Shown: positions 23,795-31,604 of the stretch, one piece after another | How the letters are laid out: the number at the start of each line of letters is the position of its first letter | Position numbering within the stretch: position 1 is the first letter of the stretch | Origin: a virus | DNA length: 42,719 nucleotides | IMG/VR virus record: IMGVR_UViG_3300030838_000405 | Coordinates: 1 to 42,719 of that record | Strand: one strand, 5' to 3' | The notes under the pieces: model-generated | What the model saw: the letters and a program-made list of their open reading frames with translations, nothing else | What the model was told of the DNA's origin: nothing | The model's database searches: none | Translations under genes and position numbers: made by a program

Positions 23795-23999
23795 CGGAGG
23801 CCTCTTTCATTCTTGCTTTATGAAACTCCTCATCCCGAATATTTTTTCTGATACCGAAAAAGATGTGAAGAACGGCAGATACAAGGGTAAGTGCCAACAC
23901 CGCATCACTTAATGTGAATCCCCACAAAATTAAACCAGACACCGTTACATGTGGCGTGGCCTTCGTAGCTTCGGCGGCCACGTCCTGAATAATTGACAT
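23784..23999 (-). CDS. Holin (small two-span, possibly pinholin)
   Basis: This 71-residue protein begins the lysis cassette. It has two hydrophobic stretches (about residues 18-32 and 34-50, containing SGLILWGF and VLALTLVSAVLHIFFG) and a charged C-terminus (RKNIRDEEFHKARMKEASDDE). Size, plan and position before a SAR endolysin resemble phage 21 S, where small heptameric holes only depolarise the membrane. Whether it is a pinholin or a large-hole holin cannot be decided from sequence. A TGATACAAT element lies 38 bases upstream. Confidence 0.75.
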   Translation of the reverse strand: MSIIQDVAAEATKATPHVTVSGLILWGFTLSDAVLALTLVSAVLHIFFGIRKNIRDEEFHKARMKEASDDE

Positions 24000-24036
24000 T
24001 AGACTTTCTTCTTATTACTATGTGAGTCTATTATTT

Positions 24037-24045
24037 ATTGTATCA
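24037..24045 (-). promoter_or_regulatory. Extended -10-like element before the lysis cassette
   Basis: The minus strand reads TGATACAAT 38 bases before the holin ATG, followed by AATAATA and AATAAGAAG. It sits in the gap between the lysis operon and the divergent 24060 gene, where a promoter is needed. Confidence 0.5.
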
Positions 24046-24059
24046 CTTTAACCGGATAA

Positions 24060-24323
24060 GTGTTTATGAGCGTCAAATCCGCAGTTGCAAAAGCCCTTGA
24101 AAACTTCGACCCTGCGACCCCATTCCACGTCGCGTTAAAGAAGCACGGTGAGTACAACTACGTTCGAGTGATTGAGCGGGCTACTGAATATCAGCGTGAA
24201 GCAATTGCCAACGGCCAACCCATAGTTGATATTGCTGATGCGGTCAAACAAAAGGCCCTGGAACTCTTTGCAGACGAGAGACGAATGCGGGGAATGAAGC
24301 TCGAAGAAGACTTAGGTATCTGA
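24060..24323 (+). CDS. Hypothetical small protein
   Basis: This 87-residue protein (start at 24060, or at 24066 as MSVKSAV) is helical and charged, with no motif I know. The upstream gap has no clear ribosome-binding site: the best is the weak GGATAAG about three bases before. It is the only plus-strand gene among the late minus-strand genes between fibre and lysis blocks, hence a likely moron. Its 3' end overlaps the convergent 24312 gene by 12 bp. Confidence 0.5.
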   Translation: MFMSVKSAVAKALENFDPATPFHVALKKHGEYNYVRVIERATEYQREAIANGQPIVDIADAVKQKALELFADERRMRGMKLEEDLGI

Positions 24324-24509
24324 GCCAGAGATAATCTTTTTGACCCGCACTTTCCTGGCAGGCTTCTCAGCAGGAGCCTCAGGTTGGTCAGGCGCAATAG
24401 ATCCAGGCTCACCATAACCCAGCCCCCGCCAATACCCCTCAGCAGCACTCCCTACGTCTACGAATACTCGATCAATACCTAACTCAAGCCACACTGCATT
24501 CTTACTCAT
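24312..24509 (-). CDS. Hypothetical small protein of the fibre operon
   Basis: I chose the ATG at 24509, which overlaps the preceding stop and has GGAG upstream; a longer frame from 24542 is less likely. The 65-residue product starts MSKNAVWLELGIDRVFVDVG and ends in a basic, proline-rich tail (EAPAEKPARKVRVKK). It may assist fibre assembly, judged only by position. Confidence 0.6.
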   Translation of the reverse strand: MSKNAVWLELGIDRVFVDVGSAAEGYWRGLGYGEPGSIAPDQPEAPAEKPARKVRVKKIISGSDT

Positions 24510-24888
24510 TTTTTGTCTCCAAGGTTGGCCAAGCCACGACAAATGGGTCTTGTAGCGTTACGTCGCGCAATGCCTGTCTGTAAACGGCCAGTCGCTGCCT
24601 TCCCTCAGTGTCGATAGTGCCGGTGATGTCCTCACTATCGAGCAGTCTCACGCGAAGCACATCAGACTCAGCAAGCAGCTCATCACGAGCCCTCACGACT
24701 TCTTTCAGCTTCTCTTCGCGAGAGACCTCGATCACCAGCTGGCCGTCGACGATGCGCAGGGACTTGCGGCTTGAGAACGCCTGGAGGGCATCTTCAAAAT
24801 TCTGGACTTCAACGAACTGGGTTCCCGGCAGGTCGCCGTACCCATACACGTAGCCGGAGTCATCGTAGTGCAGCTTATTTTTTGACAT
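24502..24888 (-). CDS. Tail fibre assembly-like protein
   Basis: This 128-residue protein ends with YRQALRDVTLQDPFVVAWP, a segment common in small proteins next to phage fibres (XkdW/tail fibre assembly type). The middle is a charged helix (REEKLKEVVRARDELLAESD). The N-terminus MSKNKLHYDDSGYVYGYG has a short beta-like start. It overlaps the upstream fibre gene by 14 bp, so the pair is coupled. It probably helps fold or attach that fibre. Confidence 0.7.
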   Translation of the reverse strand: MSKNKLHYDDSGYVYGYGDLPGTQFVEVQNFEDALQAFSSRKSLRIVDGQLVIEVSREEKLKEVVRARDELLAESDVLRVRLLDSEDITGTIDTEGRQRLAVYRQALRDVTLQDPFVVAWPTLETKNE

Positions 24889-26212
24889 AAAACCTGTACC
24901 CCTCGCATGCCCCGGTCACGAGAGGCAATTTGAAATAGTTGTTATCAAGCAGTGTCAGCTGATGAATCTCTACGTTTCCTGAGGAGCCGTCAGCAGATCC
25001 CACCGTGCCGAAGTCGCCGAAGTACACGGCTTTGTGAGCGACTGGATCAATCAGCATTCCAGCAAGCTTTGTGTTGAAGGCCGGTAGCTTCATGAACGTA
25101 TTCCCATAGTCGAACGACACGTAGCCGAAATTGTTGGCCGTAGCACGGAGACCATTCACAAAAAGGAAGTTGTTATGGCAAGCGATGCTGTGTGTGACAG
25201 CGGTAGCGTTGACGAAATATGGCGATGTGACCGAGGTGACTCGATCCGTCCTTGCGTTCAGCTTGTACTGTATGCCGGCAACGCCGAAATACACGAAATC
25301 ACCGGCACATTTGATCGTGTCAGGCCCAGGGTAAATAGACTGAACAAGCCTGGCAGATGTGACGGTCGCAACCGCAGTATCGAGGAACATCTCATACAGG
25401 CCTGGCGCTGAAGCTCCATACGTACCGACGAAGAAAATGCGACCACTTTCTGTCTTCACTATGGTGCTTCCATGGTCGAGCCCGCCAATCGAGAACACGC
25501 CAGAAAGGTTTCGCTTTGTGTTTGTTTTGGGGTTGTACAGGCGACGCAGGGAGATCCAGCAAAACAAATCTTCATCGCCCGTCACGCTAACCGCGCTGAA
25601 TCCGCCGTTCGTCGATTGCGAAGATTCACCAGTGTAAGCAGCCGTAACAGCCGATCCATTTACTTGGACGCAATAGATGTTGTAGCTGCTATTGAGGAAG
25701 TACAGAGCGTTATCTGTAACCACCAGGCGCTTGTGACCTAATGCCGACGCATTGGAATAAACCAAGTTGAAAGTCGAGTCGTAAGCTGTGATAAATGGAG
25801 CAACACTATTTACCGTAAACAGCAGGCCTCTGAAGTAAACAGCATCCAGGACTTCGCCAGTTGTCAGCGACTTACGGGCAACACTACTCGAAAGGATGCT
25901 TTGATACTTTGGCGCACCACCATTGATAATGCCAGCAAGCTCGGAGGCTAAAGCACTATCCCTGATACTTCCATCGCACTCGAAATAGTCAGTGTATGAG
26001 CCCTCAGGCAGCATGACAATTGTGCCTGTTTCAATACGGGATACAGGTGTTTGTTCGCCCGATTCAGGTGCCGTAATGGATGCTAAAACTGCATCTACTA
26101 TCTGTGCAATGCTAGCTGATTGTGAGTTGCCGGGGCGATACGCATGTAACTTCGCAGTTTTGTTACCATCCCAGACTGGAAAGTCATCTGGATGTTTTTT
26201 ATTACTAGCCAT
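24875..26212 (-). CDS. Tail fibre/receptor-binding protein with Asp-box beta-propeller
   Basis: I chose the ATG at 26212 (AGGA upstream); a longer frame begins at 26239. The 445-residue protein has a polar N-terminus with a conserved-looking GTIVMLPEGSYTDYFECDGS, which resembles the tip of phage tail collar proteins. The rest reads as repeated beta blades (GRIFFVGTYGASAPGLYEMF, NNFLFVNGLRATANNFGYV). The last blades contain SFDYGNTF, an Asp-box. It probably binds the cell surface. The C-terminus resembles that of the larger 26262-28046 protein. Confidence 0.7.
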   Translation of the reverse strand: MASNKKHPDDFPVWDGNKTAKLHAYRPGNSQSASIAQIVDAVLASITAPESGEQTPVSRIETGTIVMLPEGSYTDYFECDGSIRDSALASELAGIINGGAPKYQSILSSSVARKSLTTGEVLDAVYFRGLLFTVNSVAPFITAYDSTFNLVYSNASALGHKRLVVTDNALYFLNSSYNIYCVQVNGSAVTAAYTGESSQSTNGGFSAVSVTGDEDLFCWISLRRLYNPKTNTKRNLSGVFSIGGLDHGSTIVKTESGRIFFVGTYGASAPGLYEMFLDTAVATVTSARLVQSIYPGPDTIKCAGDFVYFGVAGIQYKLNARTDRVTSVTSPYFVNATAVTHSIACHNNFLFVNGLRATANNFGYVSFDYGNTFMKLPAFNTKLAGMLIDPVAHKAVYFGDFGTVGSADGSSGNVEIHQLTLLDNNYFKLPLVTGACEGYRFYVKK

Positions 26213-26255
26213 GAATAGTCCTGTTTGCTTTGAATGCAAATCTTGTTATGTGGAT

Positions 26256-26264
26256 ATTGTATCA
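26256..26264 (-). promoter_or_regulatory. Extended -10-like element before the fibre gene
   Basis: The minus strand reads TGATACAAT with its TGA being the stop codon of the upstream gene, 44 bases before the fibre ATG at 26212. It is identical to the element before the holin. The overlap with a stop codon weakens this single case. Confidence 0.4.
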
Positions 26265-28046
26265 CTCTTCGATGAGTTGATATTCAAGCATGTCGAAGTC
26301 TCGAAAGTTTCTCGTAACCAACAGAGATGAGTCTTCTACATCAATCCATTTGAGGCTTGAGTCGCCGTCGACTGGGAATACTTTTGAGAACGTCTTACCG
26401 GCATCGTAGGTAACAGTTAGCGACACATCGCCGTTGACGAATATTGCGAAATCTCCTCGCGAATAACCATGGGACAAAGCGCTATCCAATGAGGCTCTCC
26501 GAATGTTGCCGGTGGAAAGACTGATGACCCGTAGATCTACGCCGCTCATTACGTGAAGGTAGGTGTTCCCGGCAACGACCTTTCCACCATTCTCGCTGAC
26601 CAGACTGTGAGCCGACTCAGTGAACTCGAATACTGCGGAGCTCTGATTGCTTGTGCGTTTTGCGCTTGCGAACACACGCCCATTCGACGATGCCACCTCG
26701 GCACCCGATCCCTCGATCTGAAGGCTTACGTCGCTGAAAACTGGGCCAGGCCTGACAGCGAGGGTCACGGGATTGATCAGGTAAGAGATGGAGAAGTCAG
26801 TGTTCACCAACCAGTCTTCGTCACCTAGGCTCGCCATTGTTGGCAGCTTCAAATCTCCGAATGAGCCTGCGATGTCGAGAGCAATCGTGGTGTCGGCTCC
26901 GTCCATTCTGGTAAGCCGGTCGAGTCCATTGTCGCTGCGCAGGTAGTAAGCCGTGTGCTCCGTTTTGAACACGTCGCAAGCCCGGTCTGAGATGTAGTTC
27001 TTCTCGACAATCCTGGCGGTTCCCTGCGTCAGTTCGTTCTCGCTGTCGAAGATCACGTACTGCGCATCGAATGCCGCGATGAACGTGCTTCCGGATTTCA
27101 GGATGCGCTTTGGAAGCCCATAGGCACCACCAAAAGTGATTGAGCGGCTCGCTGTAGTGTTGATGCTGGTAATCCGTTTTAGCTGCTCAATGAACTGTTC
27201 CCAGGAGATATAGCTGCCGTCGTCTGCGACCTCAACGAACTCCAGGCCAGCAATGTCGGCATAGATTGCGTCCGGCGCAGATACAGATCCAGCCATGGGA
27301 TCAGGCTTCGCTACAACGACAACATCACCTGGTTTGGTTCCAGGATCTTGCGCACCTGGTGACACGACAGACCAGTCGCCGTTGTCATCTGCAGTGCCGG
27401 TGCCCGAGCTGCCATCAGGAAACGTGACAGTGACCTGGTCGCCCGGATTCGCTCCACCACCACCGACGGTCACTGAGCCATCCGGATTTGGCGTTACATC
27501 GCCGACGACAGGCTCACCAGGTTTCGGGGTCGTGACGACACCTACGTCACCAGGCTCTAGGTTTGGATCATGAGGAACATCAGGAAACTCGACCTCCCAA
27601 TCACCATCTCCATCAGCTTCTCCAGAACCCGTTTCCCCGCCCGGTAGCGTGACTTCTACATCATCACCAGGCGTAGCACCCCCACCACCCACGACAGTGC
27701 CGCCACCTTCACCAGGCTTAACTTCACCAGGCTCAGGAACGGAAGGTTTGTCGGGCGTAGGAACTTGATCAACGATGAGATCAGGCGCACTCGGTACTGG
27801 CGTCACAGCACCAGGCGATGTCACCGTCCAGCCACCACCATTGCCCACAACACCAGTACCGACAGTGCCGCCAGGGAACGTGATGACAATGGTTTGCCCA
27901 GGAGTGCCGCCGCTACCACCGACCGTAACCGACCCATCAGGATTTACCACGATGCCATCGATCACTGGAGAGCCGATCACCAACTGCACGACACGACGCA
28001 GGTGGTAGACAGTGAGCGACAGGAGATTCCGACCCAGAATATTCAT
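26262..28046 (-). CDS. Large virion adhesin: three Ig-like repeats plus beta-propeller
   Basis: This 594-residue protein has a basic N-terminus (residues 1-25), then three similar blocks at about residues 27-79, 107-154 and 181-231. Each contains a VGGxGxxPG turn, a VTFPGG-type strand and GDW-type ending. They are joined by proline- and glycine-rich linkers, like bacterial Ig-like adhesin repeats. Residues 255-594 form a beta-rich body with a TYDAGKTF Asp-box, probably a propeller. It should extend from the virion and bind host glycans. GGTGAGG lies before the ATG. The repeats are GC-rich against their surroundings. Confidence 0.7.
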   Translation of the reverse strand: MNILGRNLLSLTVYHLRRVVQLVIGSPVIDGIVVNPDGSVTVGGSGGTPGQTIVITFPGGTVGTGVVGNGGGWTVTSPGAVTPVPSAPDLIVDQVPTPDKPSVPEPGEVKPGEGGGTVVGGGGATPGDDVEVTLPGGETGSGEADGDGDWEVEFPDVPHDPNLEPGDVGVVTTPKPGEPVVGDVTPNPDGSVTVGGGGANPGDQVTVTFPDGSSGTGTADDNGDWSVVSPGAQDPGTKPGDVVVVAKPDPMAGSVSAPDAIYADIAGLEFVEVADDGSYISWEQFIEQLKRITSINTTASRSITFGGAYGLPKRILKSGSTFIAAFDAQYVIFDSENELTQGTARIVEKNYISDRACDVFKTEHTAYYLRSDNGLDRLTRMDGADTTIALDIAGSFGDLKLPTMASLGDEDWLVNTDFSISYLINPVTLAVRPGPVFSDVSLQIEGSGAEVASSNGRVFASAKRTSNQSSAVFEFTESAHSLVSENGGKVVAGNTYLHVMSGVDLRVISLSTGNIRRASLDSALSHGYSRGDFAIFVNGDVSLTVTYDAGKTFSKVFPVDGDSSLKWIDVEDSSLLVTRNFRDFDMLEYQLIEE

Positions 28047-28053
28047 GAGAACC

Positions 28054-28365
28054 TCACCTTACTTCATGAATCCAGACGTTCGCTGCATCCTCACCAGCCA
28101 GCAACCTGACGCTGATCTGCTTGCCCCTGTTTGCATTCAAATAGACACCGCCTCGGGCATCGATTGGTGCATCGGAGTCAGTGACGGAGGTGCCTTCAGC
28201 AAGGTGGATTAACGACTTACAGAAAACGTAGATAGCCTGGCCCTGGATGACCTGGGTTGTGAATGTCGCGCCTTGAGTCAGGCTTGATTTCCCCTTGGAC
28301 GCGCCGGGGGTGACGATTGGCAGGATGCCGCCGTTTCGTTCGATTGTTGCGGTTACTTCGCTCAT
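28054..28365 (-). CDS. Hypothetical small virion protein (possible decoration or fibre base)
   Basis: This 103-residue protein is beta-rich (GGILPIVTPGASKGKSSLTQ, GGVYLNANRGKQISVRLLAG) with no cysteines apart from FCKSL. It lies seven bases before the large adhesin gene and just after the terminator of the coat gene. Size and position would fit a decoration protein or a fibre anchor. I do not recognise it with certainty. Confidence 0.6.
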   Translation of the reverse strand: MSEVTATIERNGGILPIVTPGASKGKSSLTQGATFTTQVIQGQAIYVFCKSLIHLAEGTSVTDSDAPIDARGGVYLNANRGKQISVRLLAGEDAANVWIHEVR

Positions 28366-28380
28366 AAACTGCTCCTGAAA

Positions 28381-28420
28381 TTAAAAGCCCCCGCAGCTTG
28401 TGCAGCAAACGAGGGCTTTG
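28381..28420 (-). terminator. Rho-independent terminator after the major coat gene
   Basis: AAAGCCC (28384-28390) pairs with GGGCTTT (28413-28419) around a 22-nt loop. On the minus strand the stem is followed by TTTTAATTT. It lies 35 bp past the coat stop codon and separates it from the small virion gene. Confidence 0.72.
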
Positions 28421-28454
28421 GGTGTTGCGGGTGGGCTCCGGAGAGCCCGGTGTA

Positions 28455-29618
28455 TCAGTGACTGCCGACGCGGATTGCACGTTCTGGAGCTACTGCTTTG
28501 CATCCGAACAGGATTTCCAGCTTCCAGTGGGTCGACTCCGTAGCGAAGTTGTACGAGCTGAGCAGACGCATGGTTACGCCAGTCGCGGGGTCTGTCATAG
28601 ATCCCATGGTTACGCCAGGAGCGTTAGCAGGGGTTTCAAGCTGACGGAATGCGATGACAAACGCTGACTTCGAGAAAGCGATGTTGAAGCCGTGGTCTTT
28701 CGCTACAGCGACAGCAGCACCTGCAGGAATATCCGTTTTGATGGCTTCGTGGATCGTGACGATTGCTGAGCCAGTGCCATCTGCAGCAACGTCTTTAGCA
28801 ACAGAGAAAGGACTCTCGACACCAGCTACCTTGATAACGTCACCCCTAACGAAGGTCGCAGCAGGATCGAGGCCCTTGATCACAAGTACACTCGTACCAA
28901 CGGAGGCGGCGGTCGAGATGGTGGCGGACTGGCTTTCTGAAGCTGTGCCTGCAAAGTGGAACGGTGCCTGGATATCGCTGTAGCAGTTGAGGCCGAACCT
29001 ACGCCCGATTACGCCTTCTTTCTCAGCCACCTGGTCGCTGCCAGTTGTGAACACACCCAGCAATTCAGCCTCACCGTCGGAGGTCAGGACGAATGTCTTC
29101 TCTCCCAGCACTTTGGCGTTGTGAAGTGTTTTGCGCGCATTGATAACGTCTTTTTTATCTAGTGGGTTGATCGACCCAAGAACGCCAGAGTGATACGGAA
29201 CTTCTTTTACGAGATCGAAGATAGCTTCGTTGATGGTTCGGGCAAGGACGTCCACTGCGGCACCGAGAGCATCAGGAATAACACCAGGCTGCATGCCCGT
29301 GAATTCTCGGTCGGACATCTTGAATTCTTTATAGATATGTCGATCCAGCTTCAGGTCGACCTTCTCGACTTCGAGATCTGTAGCAACCGATCCACCAACG
29401 CCATGTTCGTCTGCTTCATCGAACTCAACAGGCTTGTTGATCCGAATCGACTCGCCGACCTTTTTCGACTCGTCCGCCGTGTTTACGGTAATCAATCCGG
29501 GCATAGTCAACTGACCACGAAGGCGTGACATAGCTACAGGGAGGATAGTTTCGTTGATCAGTGCTTCAAAATCGTTCCCATAAGCTGGAAGAACAACGAG
29601 TGCATTACTTTGCGTCAT
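28455..29618 (-). CDS. Major capsid protein (P22-type coat)
   Basis: I chose the second ATG (29618), eight bases after AGG; the ATG at 29624 is only two bases from it. The 387-residue protein resembles P22 coat proteins: DREFTGMQPGVIPDALGAA followed by INEAIFDLVKEVPYHSG, SINPLDKKDVINARKTLHN, and a C-terminal HWKLEILFGCKAVAPERAIR. It should form an HK97-fold shell with the scaffold made just upstream. The middle (about 225-290) has a beta-rich insertion, matching the I-domain place. The rest of the head (Mu-like gpF) has a different ancestry. Confidence 0.9.
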   Translation of the reverse strand: MTQSNALVVLPAYGNDFEALINETILPVAMSRLRGQLTMPGLITVNTADESKKVGESIRINKPVEFDEADEHGVGGSVATDLEVEKVDLKLDRHIYKEFKMSDREFTGMQPGVIPDALGAAVDVLARTINEAIFDLVKEVPYHSGVLGSINPLDKKDVINARKTLHNAKVLGEKTFVLTSDGEAELLGVFTTGSDQVAEKEGVIGRRFGLNCYSDIQAPFHFAGTASESQSATISTAASVGTSVLVIKGLDPAATFVRGDVIKVAGVESPFSVAKDVAADGTGSAIVTIHEAIKTDIPAGAAVAVAKDHGFNIAFSKSAFVIAFRQLETPANAPGVTMGSMTDPATGVTMRLLSSYNFATESTHWKLEILFGCKAVAPERAIRVGSH

Positions 29619-29626
29619 TTGCATAC

Positions 29627-29657
29627 CTATTTATTATTATTGTTGTATTGGTATTTT
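29627..29657 (-). promoter_or_regulatory. AATACCAATA...(AAT)n leader of the coat gene
   Basis: The minus strand carries AAATACCAATACAACAATAA, then AAT repeats, then AATAGGTATG. It is nearly the same as the leader of the tail tube gene, 9 kb away, although the coding sequences differ. Confidence 0.5.
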
Positions 29658-29788
29658 TGAGGTATCTGTTGCTCACAGAGCAAAACAGTCGCTGGCCCGA
29701 CCAGCTTGGGAACTGGAGCTCAGGGTGAGCCCCAGATACTACCTTGGTGGATGCAGAGGAAGTTAAACCACCTAAACATCCGTACTCC
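29658..29788. other. Structured intergenic region between scaffold and coat genes
   Basis: No gene is seen in this interval. On the minus strand GGGGCTCA can pair with TGAGCTCC around CCC with one mismatch, and GCTGG can pair with CCAGC shortly after. No T run follows either, so these are possible mRNA processing or attenuation hairpins that could raise coat over scaffold expression. Confidence 0.45.
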
Positions 29789-30589
29789 TTAGCTCACTAC
29801 GATTTCGCCCTTAGATCTTTTGGCGAACAGATCGGACTGCTCTTGGGCTGTACCCAGCATCAATTTCTGCTGCCACTCTTGGCGAGTCATAGTTTGTGCG
29901 TTACCACCTGAACCCTGCTTGGCGCCACTACCTTTTAATTCTGGGAAGTAGTGAGGGTATTCTTCTTCAAGGCTGGAAATCCATTCTTTAGGGGTCAGTG
30001 CGCGTCCTGTTTTTCCGAGAATCACATTGCCGTGTTGATCTCTTGCAACGAGTTCTCCAGAGTCTGCAAGATCCCAGATATCTGGAGCCAGCTTCAGTAC
30101 ATCTTTCACTGCGGTTGGTGCGAGGAATTGGTTCTGAAGTGCTGCATTTCCGACAAGTTGTTTAATCTGAAATTGTTTCAGTCGACCTTTCTCTGCACCA
30201 ATCTCTTTGCGGAGCTCTTCTTTCTCTGCTTGTTCGGCCTGGAGACGCTCTTGCCAGGTTGCATTTGCAGCATTTACACGCTTATCCATAAGCGCCTGCC
30301 AATCCAGTTTGCCGGACTTCAGGGCAGCCTGATCTTCTGCATCCTCAGCTTGAGCAAGAAAGGCATTCAACTGCTCTTTAGCCTTTCTGTTCTCGGCGAT
30401 CAACTCAGAGTTCTTTGACTTCAAACCGCCAGTTTCGGCAGCGAGTGCCTTGGCTAGTTCGGCTTTGAGGGTTTCTTGGAATTCTGGCGTTGCGGTGATT
30501 GGTACTGGTTGAGCCCCTGGCTCTTGTGTTCCGCCATCTTCTTCGCCGTAAGCCTTGAAAACAACGAGACCACTGTTCTGCTTCAACAT
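29789..30589 (-). CDS. Capsid scaffolding protein
   Basis: I chose the ATG at 30589, six bases after GGGGA; an ATG at 30610 has no ribosome-binding site. The 266-residue product is highly charged and helical in the middle (AELAKALAAETGGLKSKNSE, then LQAEQAEKEELRKEIGAEKG). The C-terminal part contains RQEWQQKLMLGTAQEQSDLF, a basic and helical tail typical of coat-binding scaffolds. Position directly before the coat gene supports it. It should leave the shell before or during DNA entry. Confidence 0.87.
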   Translation of the reverse strand: MLKQNSGLVVFKAYGEEDGGTQEPGAQPVPITATPEFQETLKAELAKALAAETGGLKSKNSELIAENRKAKEQLNAFLAQAEDAEDQAALKSGKLDWQALMDKRVNAANATWQERLQAEQAEKEELRKEIGAEKGRLKQFQIKQLVGNAALQNQFLAPTAVKDVLKLAPDIWDLADSGELVARDQHGNVILGKTGRALTPKEWISSLEEEYPHYFPELKGSGAKQGSGGNAQTMTRQEWQQKLMLGTAQEQSDLFAKRSKGEIVVS

Positions 30590-30636
30590 TCTTAATCCCC
30601 CGAGGATCATTTATTGTTTTTATATGTTGTGAACAC

Positions 30637-30645
30637 ATAATATCA
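30637..30645 (-). promoter_or_regulatory. Extended -10-like element before the scaffold-coat operon
   Basis: The minus strand reads TGATATTAT 48 bases before the scaffold ATG, followed by GTGTTCACAAC, a small inverted repeat that could be an operator. It matches TGATAnnAT seen before other late operons. Confidence 0.45.
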
Positions 30646-30691
30646 TAAAAAATGGTCTGGGGGATTTAGTGCAAAATAATCCTTGACTATC

Positions 30692-31024
30692 TTAAACAGC
30701 TTTCAGAATCGCATATTTTGTATCTTGATCGAGACTCTGAACTCTTTCGACGAACTCGCTGAGAATGTCGAAGCTACCAGCTTTAGCATCTTTGAGAATG
30801 TCGGGAATCAATCCAAGGTCGAGAATTGTGAGAAACAGTTCATCTGAGCCACGCCCCCCATAAACCGAGGATTCCCAAAGCTCGTACAACTCCCTGGCAT
30901 TGGGCTTAACGACTCCATTGGCGAGCAGGAAGAGTGTTGCACTCAAGCCTTCAGTATTCCTTCCGGCCTTGAAGGCTTCATGCGCTTTCATGTACATGTC
31001 GAACTGTTCTACAAATTTGGTCAT
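30692..31024 (-). CDS. Hypothetical protein upstream of the scaffold gene
   Basis: This 110-residue protein is helical and acidic with no motif I recognise (YMKAHEAFKAGRNTEGLSAT, ELYELWESSVYGGRGSDELF). An excellent ribosome-binding site AGAGGAGA lies upstream after an AATAATAATAAG leader. It could be a head assembly helper, but no direct evidence exists. Confidence 0.6.
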   Translation of the reverse strand: MTKFVEQFDMYMKAHEAFKAGRNTEGLSATLFLLANGVVKPNARELYELWESSVYGGRGSDELFLTILDLGLIPDILKDAKAGSFDILSEFVERVQSLDQDTKYAILKAV

Positions 31025-31043
31025 CGTCGTTCTCCTCTTATTA

Positions 31044-31382
31044 TTATTCTTCTATGATCTGCGCCAAGACTTCCCAGACGAGATACTCCAAACTGCTTGG
31101 CTCAGAAAAACTCTGTACGTTGAAAACATACCTGACACCATCAAACACGAGATCATCTGCTCGAACCAACTCACCGATGATAAAGTTTTCAATGGTTCTG
31201 ACGGACAAAGCGCAGCCGACTTCGGCATAGTCCGCAATCAACTCAAGCTGTCGTTTGTTCTCAAGCCTTAGCAAGTCGAGAGCAGGATAGTGTTTCCTCT
31301 CAGAGTCGAAACCACCAACAAGGCGAATTGCGCAGATTTCTTCGGTTTCAGGTGTGAGTTTTCGGACAGTGATTGTCTGCAT
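31044..31382 (-). CDS. Hypothetical protein
   Basis: This 112-residue protein is mixed helical and beta (RKLTPETEEICAIRLVGGFD, then LVFDGVRYVFNVQSFSEPSS). I do not recognise it. It is the first gene of the short minus-strand unit ending in scaffold and coat. A TGGATACAAT element lies 41 bases upstream. Confidence 0.55.
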   Translation of the reverse strand: MQTITVRKLTPETEEICAIRLVGGFDSERKHYPALDLLRLENKRQLELIADYAEVGCALSVRTIENFIIGELVRADDLVFDGVRYVFNVQSFSEPSSLEYLVWEVLAQIIEE

Positions 31383-31422
31383 GGTGAACCCGAGGCTTTT
31401 GCCTTCTTCTTATAATGTATTT

Positions 31423-31432
31423 ATTGTATCCA
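31423..31432 (-). promoter_or_regulatory. Variant -10-like element before the 31382 gene
   Basis: The minus strand reads TGGATACAAT, one base longer between TG and TACAAT than the other sites, 41 bases before the ATG. It is followed by ATTATAAGAAGAAG, like the leader before the holin. Confidence 0.4.
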
Positions 31433-31547
31433 ATGAGCTTGACATGGAGCAATAAGTATTTAACGGTATCCCCGCAGCATACTAACTCCAACTAATAGTC
31501 ATCGCTGTTAATGGTGAGCGAAACCGCACAAGTCTTAGCCCGTGATA

Positions 31548-31576
31548 TTGAAGAGCCATTATAGTTATGGTATAAA
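31548..31576 (+). promoter_or_regulatory. Sigma70-type promoter for the lipoprotein gene
   Basis: TTGAAG at 31548-31553 and TATAAA at 31571-31576 are separated by exactly 17 bp, 29 bases before the chosen start. An AAGGA ribosome-binding site follows. It would allow expression of this cargo independent of the late genes. Confidence 0.65.
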
Positions 31577-31604
31577 GTTGTCTCACATCAAAGGAATGCA
31601 GTTC

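Noticed and set aside
27295-28109. Proline-rich plus-strand frames opposite the Ig-like repeats
   Set aside because: They mirror the glycine-rich coding repeats on the minus strand.
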